From assembly GCA_039192515.1 (NCBI GenBank), contig JBCCXA010000004.1, forward strand, positions 62,001-126,000: a DNA stretch of 64,000 nucleotides, written 5' to 3'. The stretch is from Verrucomicrobiota bacterium. Lineage in GTDB: Bacteria > Verrucomicrobiota > Verrucomicrobiia > Methylacidiphilales > JBCCWR01. Every line of letters starts with the position of its first letter. Within the stretch, counting starts at the first letter, position 1. The position numbers were made by a program, and so were the translations under genes. A model generated the notes under the pieces. It was not told where the DNA came from. It worked only from the letters and a program-made list of their open reading frames with translations, and did no database searches. Shown here one piece after another: positions 25,426 to 34,823 of the stretch.

Positions 25426-27348
25426 CTAGAACCGTGGTTGAAGATCAAGATAGGTGGATTTTTTGATAGCGGCCTCGTATTCAGATAAAAGCATGATGCC
25501 GCGCTTGGGTTTCAGTAACCCTGATTTAATTGCCTTATCAATTTTCATTTTCATAAGGCGGCTAAGCTGAGCGGCATCCCATTGAACTTCATCTAAGACA
25601 TCTGAAATAGAGGCGGCATCGATTGTCTCTTCGATGTAAAAGCCTTCAGCTTCATCATCATCTAAAAAGACATGTGCTTCACTAACTGTCCCAAAAAGGT
25701 TGTGTAAGTCACCCATGACATCTTGATAAGCTCCTACTAAAAAAAGGCCTAGTATATAAGGTTTTCCATTTACCGTGTGTAAAGGAAGCGTGGAAGCGAT
25801 GTCTTCGAAGTCGATAAATTTATCAATCTTTCCATCAGAGTCGCAGGTGATGTCTACGAGCGTGGCATCGTGAGTTGGCTTTTCGTTTAGTCTGTGTATG
25901 GGTGCGATGGGGAATAGCTGGTTCACTGCCCAATGGTCGATGAGGGATTGAAAAACAGAAAAATTGCAAAGAAATTGGTCAGAGAGTTGCTCACTGAGTT
26001 CGATGACTTCTTCCGGGATTTGCTTGGCGCCTTTGAAGAGTTTGACGATTTCCTCTGCTAGGTGCCAGAAAGCAGTTTCAACTTTCGCCTTAGTGTGAAG
26101 GTCTAGTAGACCCAGTTCAAAACGAGTGGCACATTCTTCCTTGATTTGCAATCCGCGGTGTAAGCTTTCGCGGCGGTTTCGCTTGTTCAACTTAGTAACT
26201 AGTTTAGAAATCTCGATAGCCAGGTCATGATCGCCAGATGAAGCAGGGATAAATTCCCCTCGCGTTTTTTCAATAGCTCCAAAAGCCTCGACAAGCAGAA
26301 CCGAATGGTGAGTCACAATCGATCGACCACTTTCGCTGACAATAGTGGGGTGCGGGACATTTTCTTCCTTACATACTTTACACAAGCTTTTGACAATATC
26401 GCGGGTGTATTCTCGGAGTGTGTAATTAATTGAGCTATGAGATGAAGTACCTGAACCATCATAATCAATACCGAGGCCACCACCTACATCAAAATAGTTG
26501 AGATGGAAGTCGAGTTGATAAAGTTTAGCAAAATAGCGGGCAGCTTCATTGACAGCCTTTTGTAAAGTCAGGATATCTGGGATTTGTGAGCCGACATGAA
26601 AATGAAGTAATTGGAAACAGTGTTTCATGTTTGCCTTCTCAAGTATCCTACAAGTTTCAATAAGATCACTGGTGCTAAGTCCAAACTTAGCAGATTCGCC
26701 ACCCGATAGAGCCCACCGGCCAGTTCCTTTGGTTTGGAGGCGAATGCGTACCCCTATTAAGGGTTCGACTTCAAGGTCCTTAGCAACATCAAGCACTCTT
26801 TGGAGTTCTTCCATTTTCTCAATCACCAAAATGAGCTTCTTACCTAATTTACGGCCTAAGAGTGCTAGCCGTATAAACGCTGTGTCTTTATAGCCGTTGC
26901 AGATAATGAGGCTCTCGGGGTCTTGATGAACCGCTAAAGCGGCTAGCAGTTCGGGTTTACTGCCTACTTCTAAACCAAAATGATAGGGTTCTCCTGCATC
27001 TATGATTTCTTCTACTACTTCACGTAATTGATTGACTTTGATAGGGAAGACGCCTCGATAACTGCCCTGGAAATGGTACTTATCAATCGCTTCCTGAAAA
27101 GTTTGGTTTATCTTTTCGACGCGGTGTCTTAGAAGATCTTGAAAGCGGATCAGCATGGGGAAGCTGACGCCATTGGCGTTTGCGGTCTTAGCAACATCGT
27201 AGATGGAAAGAGATGGTCCTTCATCCTGTAGGGGGTTGACAATCATGTGTCCTTGTTTGTTGACACTAAAGTATTCAGCACCCCATCGATCAATGTTGTA
27301 TGTTTCGATGGATTTTTTATTTGTCCAGCGTTCGCTTGATTTAGCCAT
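25426..27348 (-). CDS. speA: Biosynthetic arginine decarboxylase
   Basis: A 640-residue PLP enzyme that decarboxylates arginine to agmatine, the first step of the plant and bacterial route to putrescine. The length is typical for SpeA. The PLP lysine is expected at Lys104 in GVFPIKVNQLREVVE. Other motifs are LEVGSKPELLAALA, LHFHVGSQIPDI, YFDVGGGLGIDYDGSG (phosphate binding) and the late DITCDSDGKIDKFID with LFLVGAYQDVMGDLHNLFG, where the Cys and Asp shape the active site of this fold. It starts at ATG 27348, 61 bp downstream of the CHASE2 gene on the same strand. No agmatine deiminase or agmatinase is visible nearby. PLP for it would come from PdxH. Confidence 0.96.
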   Translation of the reverse strand: MAKSSERWTNKKSIETYNIDRWGAEYFSVNKQGHMIVNPLQDEGPSLSIYDVAKTANANGVSFPMLIRFQDLLRHRVEKINQTFQEAIDKYHFQGSYRGVFPIKVNQLREVVEEIIDAGEPYHFGLEVGSKPELLAALAVHQDPESLIICNGYKDTAFIRLALLGRKLGKKLILVIEKMEELQRVLDVAKDLEVEPLIGVRIRLQTKGTGRWALSGGESAKFGLSTSDLIETCRILEKANMKHCFQLLHFHVGSQIPDILTLQKAVNEAARYFAKLYQLDFHLNYFDVGGGLGIDYDGSGTSSHSSINYTLREYTRDIVKSLCKVCKEENVPHPTIVSESGRSIVTHHSVLLVEAFGAIEKTRGEFIPASSGDHDLAIEISKLVTKLNKRNRRESLHRGLQIKEECATRFELGLLDLHTKAKVETAFWHLAEEIVKLFKGAKQIPEEVIELSEQLSDQFLCNFSVFQSLIDHWAVNQLFPIAPIHRLNEKPTHDATLVDITCDSDGKIDKFIDFEDIASTLPLHTVNGKPYILGLFLVGAYQDVMGDLHNLFGTVSEAHVFLDDDEAEGFYIEETIDAASISDVLDEVQWDAAQLSRLMKMKIDKAIKSGLLKPKRGIMLLSEYEAAIKKSTYLDLQPRF

Positions 27349-27409
27349 TTTCCATTATCTATAAAGATAAACAGTTATTGATCCATCAAAAACGATGTAA
27401 AAATAGAAG

Positions 27410-28708
27410 TTATGCATTTGCTTCAAAAAGGTCTAACTGATTGCTTAGTTTTCTTTTGGCAAAAGTGAAATTCAATATGCTGCCTCCCAACCAGGAAAGG
27501 ATCATTGTCGTCATGATAAGAATGGTGGGGAGCCATATGTTAGCTAGGTTGAAAATAAGAATGGATGTTGCTACTTCAGTGACAAGAAGGGGTATGAAGT
27601 AGAGCCCTCCTCTAAAATTACCAAAAGTAAAGGGAAGTGCTATTGATACAAAAGATAGGAGAAAAAGAATGACAGATAAGACAGTTAGGGAAGGACTTTT
27701 TATATATGACTTATGGAATAAATTATGTAATCCCATCAGATGAGGTAAGACGGGTGCCGCATTATTTTGGTAAGGGGTGTCGATGGGTTCATAAATGCTT
27801 GGAGTCATACGAGCAATAACCAATAGTTTTTTTCTTAGTTTGGGAAAATCTACACCAGCAATTTCCTCAGGGTTGGGGCTTTCGGAAGCTAAGATAATGT
27901 CATTAAATTCATGCTTTTTTATGTGAGCTTCCAAAGGGTAGTAACGCAGGATAAGATGCCCCTGAGGGTCAATAGGTATTTCTTCGATGAACTCCCTTTT
28001 GTCATTGCGAAGGATAATTGCCTTGCCGGGTATTACTTCTGATTTAAATAGATCTGCATTCAGGTACTCTGCATAAGCTAGGAGCGCCCAGCTGGGCGCA
28101 ATTTTATGTTTCCATCGGAAGATCAAGGGTAGTCTCCGAATCGTGTTATTGAACGAGGGGGATGTGTTGCTAAATCCTACGGAGACATGATCGGCAAATT
28201 TTTCATGAGGCCACAGGGCAGAATGATAGGTGTCGATCGAGTCAATGGTTCCTCTGTAAGGTATAGTGATGAGGTTTGTGAGTTCTTGATCCAATCCCCT
28301 TTCAGTAAGTGCCGTTGCCGGGAGAATGACCGAGCGCATGCGTTGTAGGCTCTTGATGAACATTTTATCAAAATCAGGGTTATAGGCATCAAGGCGTTGG
28401 AAGGGAACATCGAAAGCTACCACTTGCGGATATACAGATCTCAGGGCTTGGAGAATGAGTGCAAAGTCAAGCTTAGGCCAAGGCCATTTCTGAAATGACA
28501 AATCTTCTATGCTCACCAGCACGATAGGTGATTCAGTGGGGTAATTCTGCGGGGCTCTTCTTTGAAGATAATCTAAAAGTGCTTCTTCTAGCAATAGAGT
28601 CATGTGAGATTTATAGGCAAAAATACTCGCCGCAGTCACTAAAAGAGAGAATAACAGAACAGCTAATGTCCTGAGCCTAAGAGATTTTTCATAATACTTT
28701 TCCGGCAT
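27410..28708 (-). CDS. CHASE2-domain membrane protein without an output domain
   Basis: A 432-residue protein with one N-terminal transmembrane helix (about 13-31), a CHASE2-type periplasmic sensor (about 32-325) and three C-terminal membrane helices (about 340-420). CHASE2 hallmarks include IVLVSIEDLSFQKWPWP, VVAFDVPF, GFSNTSPSFNNTIRRLPLIF and LVIARMTPSIYEPIDTPYQ. CHASE2 proteins usually carry a cyclase, kinase or GGDEF domain after the third C-terminal helix. Here only a 19-residue tail follows. I see no frameshift, so it may signal through a partner. It is upstream of speA on the same strand and divergent from the cobalamin riboswitch operon. Confidence 0.85.
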   Translation of the reverse strand: MPEKYYEKSLRLRTLAVLLFSLLVTAASIFAYKSHMTLLLEEALLDYLQRRAPQNYPTESPIVLVSIEDLSFQKWPWPKLDFALILQALRSVYPQVVAFDVPFQRLDAYNPDFDKMFIKSLQRMRSVILPATALTERGLDQELTNLITIPYRGTIDSIDTYHSALWPHEKFADHVSVGFSNTSPSFNNTIRRLPLIFRWKHKIAPSWALLAYAEYLNADLFKSEVIPGKAIILRNDKREFIEEIPIDPQGHLILRYYPLEAHIKKHEFNDIILASESPNPEEIAGVDFPKLRKKLLVIARMTPSIYEPIDTPYQNNAAPVLPHLMGLHNLFHKSYIKSPSLTVLSVILFLLSFVSIALPFTFGNFRGGLYFIPLLVTEVATSILIFNLANIWLPTILIMTTMILSWLGGSILNFTFAKRKLSNQLDLFEANA

Positions 28709-28807
28709 AGATGAGCTAAAGTGCTATCACTAGCATATAAGATTTTGACGCGCCTTCTTACAATAAAAAATAATGAGTGCTTTAAAATCTGTTTGGGAAG
28801 ATTGATT

Positions 28808-28833
28808 TTGACAGATGGTTAGAATTCTATAAT
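28808..28833 (+). promoter_or_regulatory. Candidate promoter of the cobalamin operon
   Basis: TTGACA at 28808 and a perfect TATAAT at 28828 lie just before the riboswitch. The spacer is only 14 bases, so the true -35 may be shifted by a few bases. The position predicts a transcript start near 28840, which would include the whole aptamer. Confidence 0.5.
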
Positions 28834-28860
28834 GTCCGCAGAAGATACTTTGAAATATTT

Positions 28861-29066
28861 TCAGAGTGGTTCTTTGGAAGTTATCGTTGTTTGCAGAGCC
28901 AGGGAAAACCGTGAGACTCGGTTACAGTTGCGCTGCGGTATCGGGATACGACCCTCTACCTTGTTCAAGTAAGGGAATAGTCAGTTGATTTATCAGCGAA
29001 GGCGTGAGGGAAGGTTTTAGATTTTCTTTTGAAATGATAATGAAGGCCCGGAGTCCGAATATCTGA
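28861..29066 (+). ncRNA. Cobalamin (B12) riboswitch aptamer
   Basis: The conserved core starts at AGGGAA (28900), followed by a short hairpin around CGTGAGACTCGG and the invariant-type block GCGCTGCGGTA at 28930-28940, which matches the E. coli btuB leader core GCGCAGCGGTA with one difference. The 3' end carries a B12-box-like GGAGTCCGAATATCTGAC (29050-29067). TCAGA at 28861 can pair with TCTGA at 29062 as stem P1. It precedes a seven-gene operon with ECF transporter genes, so it should reduce their expression when cobalamin is plentiful. The expression platform lies in 29067-29215; I cannot tell whether it acts on transcription or translation. Confidence 0.85.
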
Positions 29067-29215
29067 CTGCAAATACTCGCTTGCCCTAGACTGAGTAATG
29101 CTAAGGTAAAAACTTCATCGCTAAAATGAAGAGTGAGAGACGGGATAATGGCTTAGTTGTTTGCTAATCAAAGCTTAGAGTATTTCGATCTCTTGCTATA
29201 AAATGGAGATTGAGA

Positions 29216-29872
29216 ATGAGAAAAACGTTAAATGCCACGGCTTTGATGGTATGTCTATACGCAGGTTCATATTCACTGAATGCTGCTATCACCTTTAATG
29301 ATATTGAGAGTTGGGTTGGTTCAGGTTCAAATGAAGCGGCGCTAGTTATCGATTGGAATGATGGAAAAATCCAAGAGTCCTGGATTTGGGGCTACCGCTG
29401 GGATGGACTTGCTTATGGGGCGGATATGCTTGGTGCCATAGCTGACGCTGACCCTAATTTAACTATTTCATTCGGAGGAACAGTCGAGAGTAACTTCTTC
29501 CTACTTTCAATAGATTATTTTGATGGTAGTGAAAACCATTCTGGGGTTAGTGATTTTGCTCCAGATTCCTGGGGCTATTACCTGGGAACTGGGAGTGATT
29601 TTTCTAGTGTGTTATGGGAAATATCTCCTGTAGGAGCTTCTCCAAGCCAATTCGGTGATGATTCATTCCCTGGACGTGTTTTAACAGATGGTGTTTGGGA
29701 CGCTTGGAGTTTTGGCCCAACAGATCCTCAAACTTTCGATCATTTAGCCCCGCCTAATACTGAGCCACTAGCTGCGCAAATCGTTCCAGAGCCGTCAACC
29801 TATGCTCTCCTAATTTTAGGGGCTTGTGTCCTAGGAGTAATGATTAGGAAAGGCAAAAGAGTCAATGAATAA
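29216..29872 (+). CDS. Secreted PEP-CTERM protein, first gene of the B12 operon
   Basis: A 218-residue secreted protein. The signal peptide (residues 1-22) precedes a compact domain with the motif WIWGYRWDG near residue 60 and a following DML segment. The C-terminus is a PEP-CTERM sorting signal: VPEPSTYALLILGACVLG, a membrane helix, then RKGKR. In bacteria with exosortase, this anchors or processes the protein at the envelope surface. I recognise no characterised enzyme domain. I chose ATG 29216 because GGAG lies about 8 bases upstream and TTG 29210 is closer to it. Its position directly behind the riboswitch suggests a role in cobalamin capture or handling. That function is inferred from position only. 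Confidence 0.75.
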   Translation: MRKTLNATALMVCLYAGSYSLNAAITFNDIESWVGSGSNEAALVIDWNDGKIQESWIWGYRWDGLAYGADMLGAIADADPNLTISFGGTVESNFFLLSIDYFDGSENHSGVSDFAPDSWGYYLGTGSDFSSVLWEISPVGASPSQFGDDSFPGRVLTDGVWDAWSFGPTDPQTFDHLAPPNTEPLAAQIVPEPSTYALLILGACVLGVMIRKGKRVNE

Positions 29873-29881
29873 GGAGTGCCT

Positions 29882-31999
29882 GTGCGTTTCTTGCTTTGCT
29901 TTTTGTCTTGTACTTTCATTAACTTAAATCCGTATCTGATAGCTGGCTCTTTTGCGCCAGCTGCAGGTCAGCCTGGATCGACTGCAATTGCCGTCTCAGA
30001 TAGTTCTTTCGTAGGATGGGCTACAGGCTATCAAGACTTTGTTATGGGTCCTGTCGATATATCAGACCCAGGTGGACCACTAGCAACGTTTGGACAAACG
30101 GTCAATATCTTGGGTAAGGCTGACTCAGATGGTGCAGAACATCCAGTCCTAAGTTTAGGAGATGGCGGCAGTGTGGTCTTAACATTTGATTCCTTTATCT
30201 ACAATGGACCAGGTGCTGATTTCGCAGTTTTTGAAAATAGCTTCTCAGATACTTTTTTGGAGTTAGCTTACGTAGAAGTTAGCTCGAATGGCATAGACTA
30301 TTTTCGCTTTCCTTCTGTCTCTGAAACTCAGACGGCCACCCAAGTGAATAGCTTTGGAGTATTAGACCCCACAGAGCTGTATAATTTTGCCGGAAAATAT
30401 CGAGCGGGATTTGGCACACCCTTTGATCTTGAGGAGCTAAAAACGACAAATCCTCTATTAGATGTGGATCGCATCACCCATATTAAAATCATCGATGCAG
30501 TTGGTTCTATAGATAATTCTTACGCTACTCTGGATTCTCTTGGTAACAGAGTGAATGACCCTTGGAAAACGCCTTTTGCTTCAGGAGGATTCGATCTAGA
30601 TGCAGTAGGTGTTATTCATGCGTATACCTGGCAGGTATTACAACTGCCTGATCTACCTGAAGTAGATGGCATTAATGTACTATTTCGCTCACCTAAATTT
30701 GATCACTTAATGGATGGGAGATTTCTTTATGGGCATCTTTCAGAATTATTTGCGCAAGATACTTGGGGAGAAGCCGGAATGACTCAATATGCCAATGGTC
30801 CATCATACGATCCTGCATTTATTGCCGTGAAAGATGATACAAGTGCACTCATTGGGGCAGGTGGTACCTTTGGCCAGGCCAGTGAAGTGACTGCATTCAA
30901 TCCATCAGATAATATAAATCCTTCTTATTCTGCATTAGCTGGTTTGCAGAATTTTGATGGGGTTTATTGGAAGTCTTCGCTCTCATCTGCGGAAGGTTGG
31001 CTTATTGCTGGTACCAATGGTTCCTCTGGCCAGCACGCACTCAGTTATATATCACTAGATGGGCTTACGGCTAAAGTAGTAATAGATTCTATATCTACCT
31101 TTAGTAGCGGAATAGCCACGGACCATGATGGAAATGTCTATGTGTCTACCTTTGAGCTGTCACAAACGAAAGATGCTGTATACCGCTTTTCCACTAGCCA
31201 AATGGAATCAGCAATCACAGGTGCGGCACTAGTTCTTAGTGATGGAGTTTTTCAGGTTGATTTTACCAGTGCTGGTTCTCTCGCGGTAGATGGGCAAGGT
31301 CGCATATGGGCGGGAGGATTTAAAGCAGATGGATTTGTTGAAGTCTACGAGCCCAAAACTGGAGGTTTAGTTGAAATTGCCCCTGAGCACCCGGTCATAG
31401 CTGGCGCGGGCTCTGTGATGTATCAAATACAGATCTTTAGTAGAGCAAATGAAGAGTATATAGCCTTTTTAGCTCGGGATGCATTCGATGTCTCTGAAGA
31501 AATCTACTATGTCTATGCCAATGTCGACGCTATATTGCCGTCTACTATCACAACATGGCAACGATGGATTTTTGGTGACGATGTGGATAACCCTTCCTTG
31601 GAGGCAACTCTGTGGGGTAATGATGCAAATCCAGATGGTGACGATTGGACAAATCTTGAAGAATATGCATTTTGTTTGGATCCTCAGGAGGTAGATGGAA
31701 GTAATCTGATTGGTTACCAATTAACTACTGATAGCTTTAGGATTTCCTTTCCTAGGCGATATCGAACCAATGATTTAAGAATGGACGTAGAGGTATCCAA
31801 TGACTTGCTACCTGGCAGCTGGGATGTAATTGCAAGAAGTGAGCGAGGTAACCCTATGCAGTCTATAGGAACTCCGGGTGCGGGTAGCATCACGGAAAAT
31901 CTTTTAGGAGGTCTGGTTGAGACTGAGGTCGAGGATGGAGAATCATTCTTTGACTTAGAACGGAGGTTCATGCGAATAAACGTCCAGCTTTTAGAGTAA
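29882..31999 (+). CDS. Secreted surface protein with B12-operon module and beta-propeller-like region
   Basis: About 705 residues with a signal peptide (residues 1-24). Residues about 25-247 form a module with LSLGDGGSVVLTFDSFIYNG, FAVFENSF and the final GGFDLDAVGVIHAY; the next gene carries the same module at its C-terminus. The middle (about 255-560) has repeated short beta segments such as SGIATDHDGNVYVSTFE and GSLAVDGQGRIWAGGF that suggest a beta-propeller like the YncE-type surface proteins near cobalamin genes (BtuG). An NPDGDDWTNLEEYAF motif suggests a calcium-binding thrombospondin-3-like loop. GTG 29882 was chosen because AGGAG sits 5 bases before it; GTG 29876 would overlap this site. 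Cobalamin binding is an inference. Confidence 0.7.
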   Translation: MRFLLCFLSCTFINLNPYLIAGSFAPAAGQPGSTAIAVSDSSFVGWATGYQDFVMGPVDISDPGGPLATFGQTVNILGKADSDGAEHPVLSLGDGGSVVLTFDSFIYNGPGADFAVFENSFSDTFLELAYVEVSSNGIDYFRFPSVSETQTATQVNSFGVLDPTELYNFAGKYRAGFGTPFDLEELKTTNPLLDVDRITHIKIIDAVGSIDNSYATLDSLGNRVNDPWKTPFASGGFDLDAVGVIHAYTWQVLQLPDLPEVDGINVLFRSPKFDHLMDGRFLYGHLSELFAQDTWGEAGMTQYANGPSYDPAFIAVKDDTSALIGAGGTFGQASEVTAFNPSDNINPSYSALAGLQNFDGVYWKSSLSSAEGWLIAGTNGSSGQHALSYISLDGLTAKVVIDSISTFSSGIATDHDGNVYVSTFELSQTKDAVYRFSTSQMESAITGAALVLSDGVFQVDFTSAGSLAVDGQGRIWAGGFKADGFVEVYEPKTGGLVEIAPEHPVIAGAGSVMYQIQIFSRANEEYIAFLARDAFDVSEEIYYVYANVDAILPSTITTWQRWIFGDDVDNPSLEATLWGNDANPDGDDWTNLEEYAFCLDPQEVDGSNLIGYQLTTDSFRISFPRRYRTNDLRMDVEVSNDLLPGSWDVIARSERGNPMQSIGTPGAGSITENLLGGLVETEVEDGESFFDLERRFMRINVQLLE

Positions 32000-32006
32000 A
32001 GCATAC

Positions 32007-33899
32007 ATGGTAGATCAACTCATAGCTATCTATATGAAGTCCAAAGCTTCTCTATGGCTTCTGGCTTTTATAGGGATAGGCCTTATAGTGTATGGTGTCA
32101 GTCAAAAGTTACTAAATTCATCACCTGAAGAAAATAAGAACCTCCTAGGGAATTTTTCTGAAAGAGAGAAGCCAGATGAAAATTTAATAGCAGTCCCCAT
32201 AGCCGAACAGCCTGAGGACTCTGATTTGAAGGAAGAGGGTGGACCTTACCAAAGAGCTTCTCAGTTTGATGAGATAGCAGGCGAAGGCGAGAGCCGAAGA
32301 GTGAAAAAAAATGGTTTCTGGCTACAAGCTCCAGACCCTACTGACGGGGCTGTTTGGAAAAATCAGCGGGGAGAAGAATTGGTCTATGTGGATTTGCCTT
32401 TATATATTACAACAGGTCCCTTGAGTCCTGTTGAAGTGGGTCAGGAAGCATACTTTAAATTTGAGGCAATTGGTGGAAGCTTCCCTTATAAATGGTCCTT
32501 TGTAAATGGCAGCCTCCCTCAAGGCTTTGCTTTTAGTCCTGCGGCAGCAACTTTATATGGCCTAAGTGAAGAGATCTCCGAGTCAGTCTTTCGCATCAAA
32601 GTATCAGATGCTACAGGAAATCAAGACATTGCAGAATACAGACTCTCTATAATACTAGAGAATGAAAAAGAGGAGGATCTCCTGACTATTATGTCTCCGA
32701 GTGAACTGCCACAAGCTTTTCTAGAGGAAGAATACGAGTATAGCTTTCAAGCTGATGGAGGAGAAAAACCTTACAGTTGGCAATTGATTGAAGGCGCATT
32801 GCCTCCGGAATTTACTTTTTCCAATCAGGCTAGCTTAAGCGGAACACCTCAAGGTGACCCAGATACTTATTCATTTATCGTCCAGGTTATGGATAGCGTG
32901 GGCCAGGTAGCTACTAAGCTTCACACTTTAGAAGTTGTTGAACCAGAAGATGAAAGTAAATGGGAAATAAAGATGATACCCGGAAAAAATGCGATGTTAA
33001 TCTGCTGGAATCAAGTAGAAGAAGGCAAAAGACCAGATCAATTTATTCTTATGAGGTCGGAAGCCGGCTATCCTTCAACTACTGTCACGGGTGAAAATAG
33101 ATATCTAGGCAGGGACAATTGTTTTCTAGATCTAGATGTTAGTGAGGGTAACAGATACTACTATGCTCTATTCGGGCAAAGCGAAGAATCTTCAGAGAAA
33201 GAATTAGCACTGGGATTTGCGGTAACAGGGCTCTCATTACAAGGTGAAAAGATTGATCCTTATGCGGATGACATAGACTCTTTTAGCCCTCTACATCATT
33301 CTCCTTACGGTTCTGCTGAAATGACTCTAGGTCCTCCTATGCTTCCGCAATACGGTTTCGGATCGACAGATGTAGTTTCCTTAGGAGCAGCCATTAACGA
33401 TGGAAGCAGAGATAGATATGGCGGAAGTATTGTCCTAAAATTTCTAGATAATTTTATTTTCAATGGTCCAGGCCCTGATTTTAAAATTTTTGAAAATGTC
33501 TTCAATATTTATGGAACGGAAAATAGTCGGTTTATGGAGCCAGCAGTCGTTTGGGTAAGTAAGGATGGTAGGACTTGGAGGCAAATGCCATTTGATTTTT
33601 TACCTCATCCAGACGGAGATGAAAGTGAAACAGTTGATACTTCAAATCCTTTCATATATGCGCGAGGGTTTGCGGGCGTTAATCCTACGTTCCAAGGTGA
33701 TGCTGGTGGGGATGAATTCGACCTCGCACAAGTTGGTCTGTCCTGGGCGCGCTACATAAGAATTCAGTCTACCGGCGACCTATGGATACAAGATAAAGAT
33801 GGAGATTTTGTGAGGCATACAACTGAAACAGGTTCAGTTAACCCAAATTTCAATAAAAGTGGCTTTGACCTCGATGCAGTCAAAGCGATCCATTATTAG
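32007..33899 (+). CDS. Membrane-anchored surface protein with two Ig-like domains and B12-operon module
   Basis: A 630-residue protein with an N-terminal membrane segment (about 13-31) that is probably an uncleaved anchor or signal peptide. Two putative Ig-like domains of the He_PIG type follow at about 130-220 and 230-310; their PYKWSFVNGSLPQGFAF and PYSWQLIEGALPPEF motifs are typical. A fibronectin-like part spans about 315-405. Residues about 448-630 repeat the module of the previous protein (VLKFLDNFIFNGPG, FKIFENVF, SGFDLDAVKAIHY). ATG 32034 is an alternative start that would still include the membrane segment. It follows the previous gene by 7 bp. Ligand binding at the surface, perhaps cobalamin, is inferred. 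Confidence 0.7.
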   Translation: MVDQLIAIYMKSKASLWLLAFIGIGLIVYGVSQKLLNSSPEENKNLLGNFSEREKPDENLIAVPIAEQPEDSDLKEEGGPYQRASQFDEIAGEGESRRVKKNGFWLQAPDPTDGAVWKNQRGEELVYVDLPLYITTGPLSPVEVGQEAYFKFEAIGGSFPYKWSFVNGSLPQGFAFSPAAATLYGLSEEISESVFRIKVSDATGNQDIAEYRLSIILENEKEEDLLTIMSPSELPQAFLEEEYEYSFQADGGEKPYSWQLIEGALPPEFTFSNQASLSGTPQGDPDTYSFIVQVMDSVGQVATKLHTLEVVEPEDESKWEIKMIPGKNAMLICWNQVEEGKRPDQFILMRSEAGYPSTTVTGENRYLGRDNCFLDLDVSEGNRYYYALFGQSEESSEKELALGFAVTGLSLQGEKIDPYADDIDSFSPLHHSPYGSAEMTLGPPMLPQYGFGSTDVVSLGAAINDGSRDRYGGSIVLKFLDNFIFNGPGPDFKIFENVFNIYGTENSRFMEPAVVWVSKDGRTWRQMPFDFLPHPDGDESETVDTSNPFIYARGFAGVNPTFQGDAGGDEFDLAQVGLSWARYIRIQSTGDLWIQDKDGDFVRHTTETGSVNPNFNKSGFDLDAVKAIHY

Positions 33900-34811
33900 G
33901 TGATGATGATTTTACCTTTAGCTATAAGATTTTTTCCGCTGCTTCTCAGTCTTTATTCGACGCTCATTGCTGAGATGCAGGTGACTTTAAGGATTACTAA
34001 AAGTTTTTCTCAACAACCCATCTTGCATCTTAGTGACAAAACCCGACCTTTAAATGTGATTGAATTACTGAAGGCTCACACCGATCTAAAGACTGGTTTT
34101 GGTGGGGGGTTTGTGAACTCTATCAATGGTATTCAATCTGTTTCAAAGAACGGTGAAACCAAGGACTGGTTTTACTATGTAAATGGTATCTTGGCGCCAG
34201 TTGGAGCTAAGCAATATCAACTACATCACGAGGATATGATTTGGTGGGATTTTCATCATTGGAAAGAAGGTATCTCAATAAGTGCATTGGTTGGTGCATA
34301 TCCTCATCCTTTTCTAGGGGGATACCGTGGCAAGAAAAAAAAGACTGTTGTAGCCCATGCCGAAGGATTCCAAGCACTTGGTCAAATGTGGGCTGAAGAT
34401 TTAGAAAAGCATCATGTTGATAATGTTCAAACAGCCGAGCTATCTGCAATGAAGGACTTTACTAAATCCTATCTGCTGCTTATCGGTGCTTACAAAGATT
34501 TAGTAAAAAACAAGCAAACCCTTAAATTTTTCGAAAATGCGGATAAATTAGGATTTTTTGTTAGATTCAATTCAGAAGAAAAACTGGAGCTTCGTTATTT
34601 TGATGGGAAGCCGGCCAAAAAAATCGATGGAGGCGCCACATTGATCGCGGGGAAGGTAGGACAAAACGGAGCGGTCTGGATCGTGACTGGTAACCAAAGC
34701 CAGAGTATCAAAGAAATATCAAAACTGTTTCTAGCTGCATCTGATAAGACTCAATTTGGTTGTGGGATAGCTTTGAGTAAGCATGAGATTATAACATTAC
34801 CTGTTTGGTAA
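33900..34811 (+). CDS. DUF4430 (transcobalamin-like) secreted protein
   Basis: A 303-residue protein with a probable signal peptide (residues about 1-22). Residues about 25-115 match DUF4430 (Pfam PF14478), which resembles the C-terminal domain of transcobalamin: VIELLKAHTDLKTGFGGGF, the NSINGI turn, DWFYYVNGIL and the final MIWWDFHHW. In vertebrate transcobalamin this domain covers one face of bound B12. A C-terminal extension of about 180 residues has no family I recognise. It starts directly after the preceding stop, with GTG 33900, ATG 33903 and ATG 33906 all possible. Its place between surface proteins and the ECF transporter suggests it hands B12 to the transporter. Confidence 0.8.
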   Translation: MMMILPLAIRFFPLLLSLYSTLIAEMQVTLRITKSFSQQPILHLSDKTRPLNVIELLKAHTDLKTGFGGGFVNSINGIQSVSKNGETKDWFYYVNGILAPVGAKQYQLHHEDMIWWDFHHWKEGISISALVGAYPHPFLGGYRGKKKKTVVAHAEGFQALGQMWAEDLEKHHVDNVQTAELSAMKDFTKSYLLLIGAYKDLVKNKQTLKFFENADKLGFFVRFNSEEKLELRYFDGKPAKKIDGGATLIAGKVGQNGAVWIVTGNQSQSIKEISKLFLAASDKTQFGCGIALSKHEIITLPVW

Positions 34812-34823
34812 AAATTTTTGATA

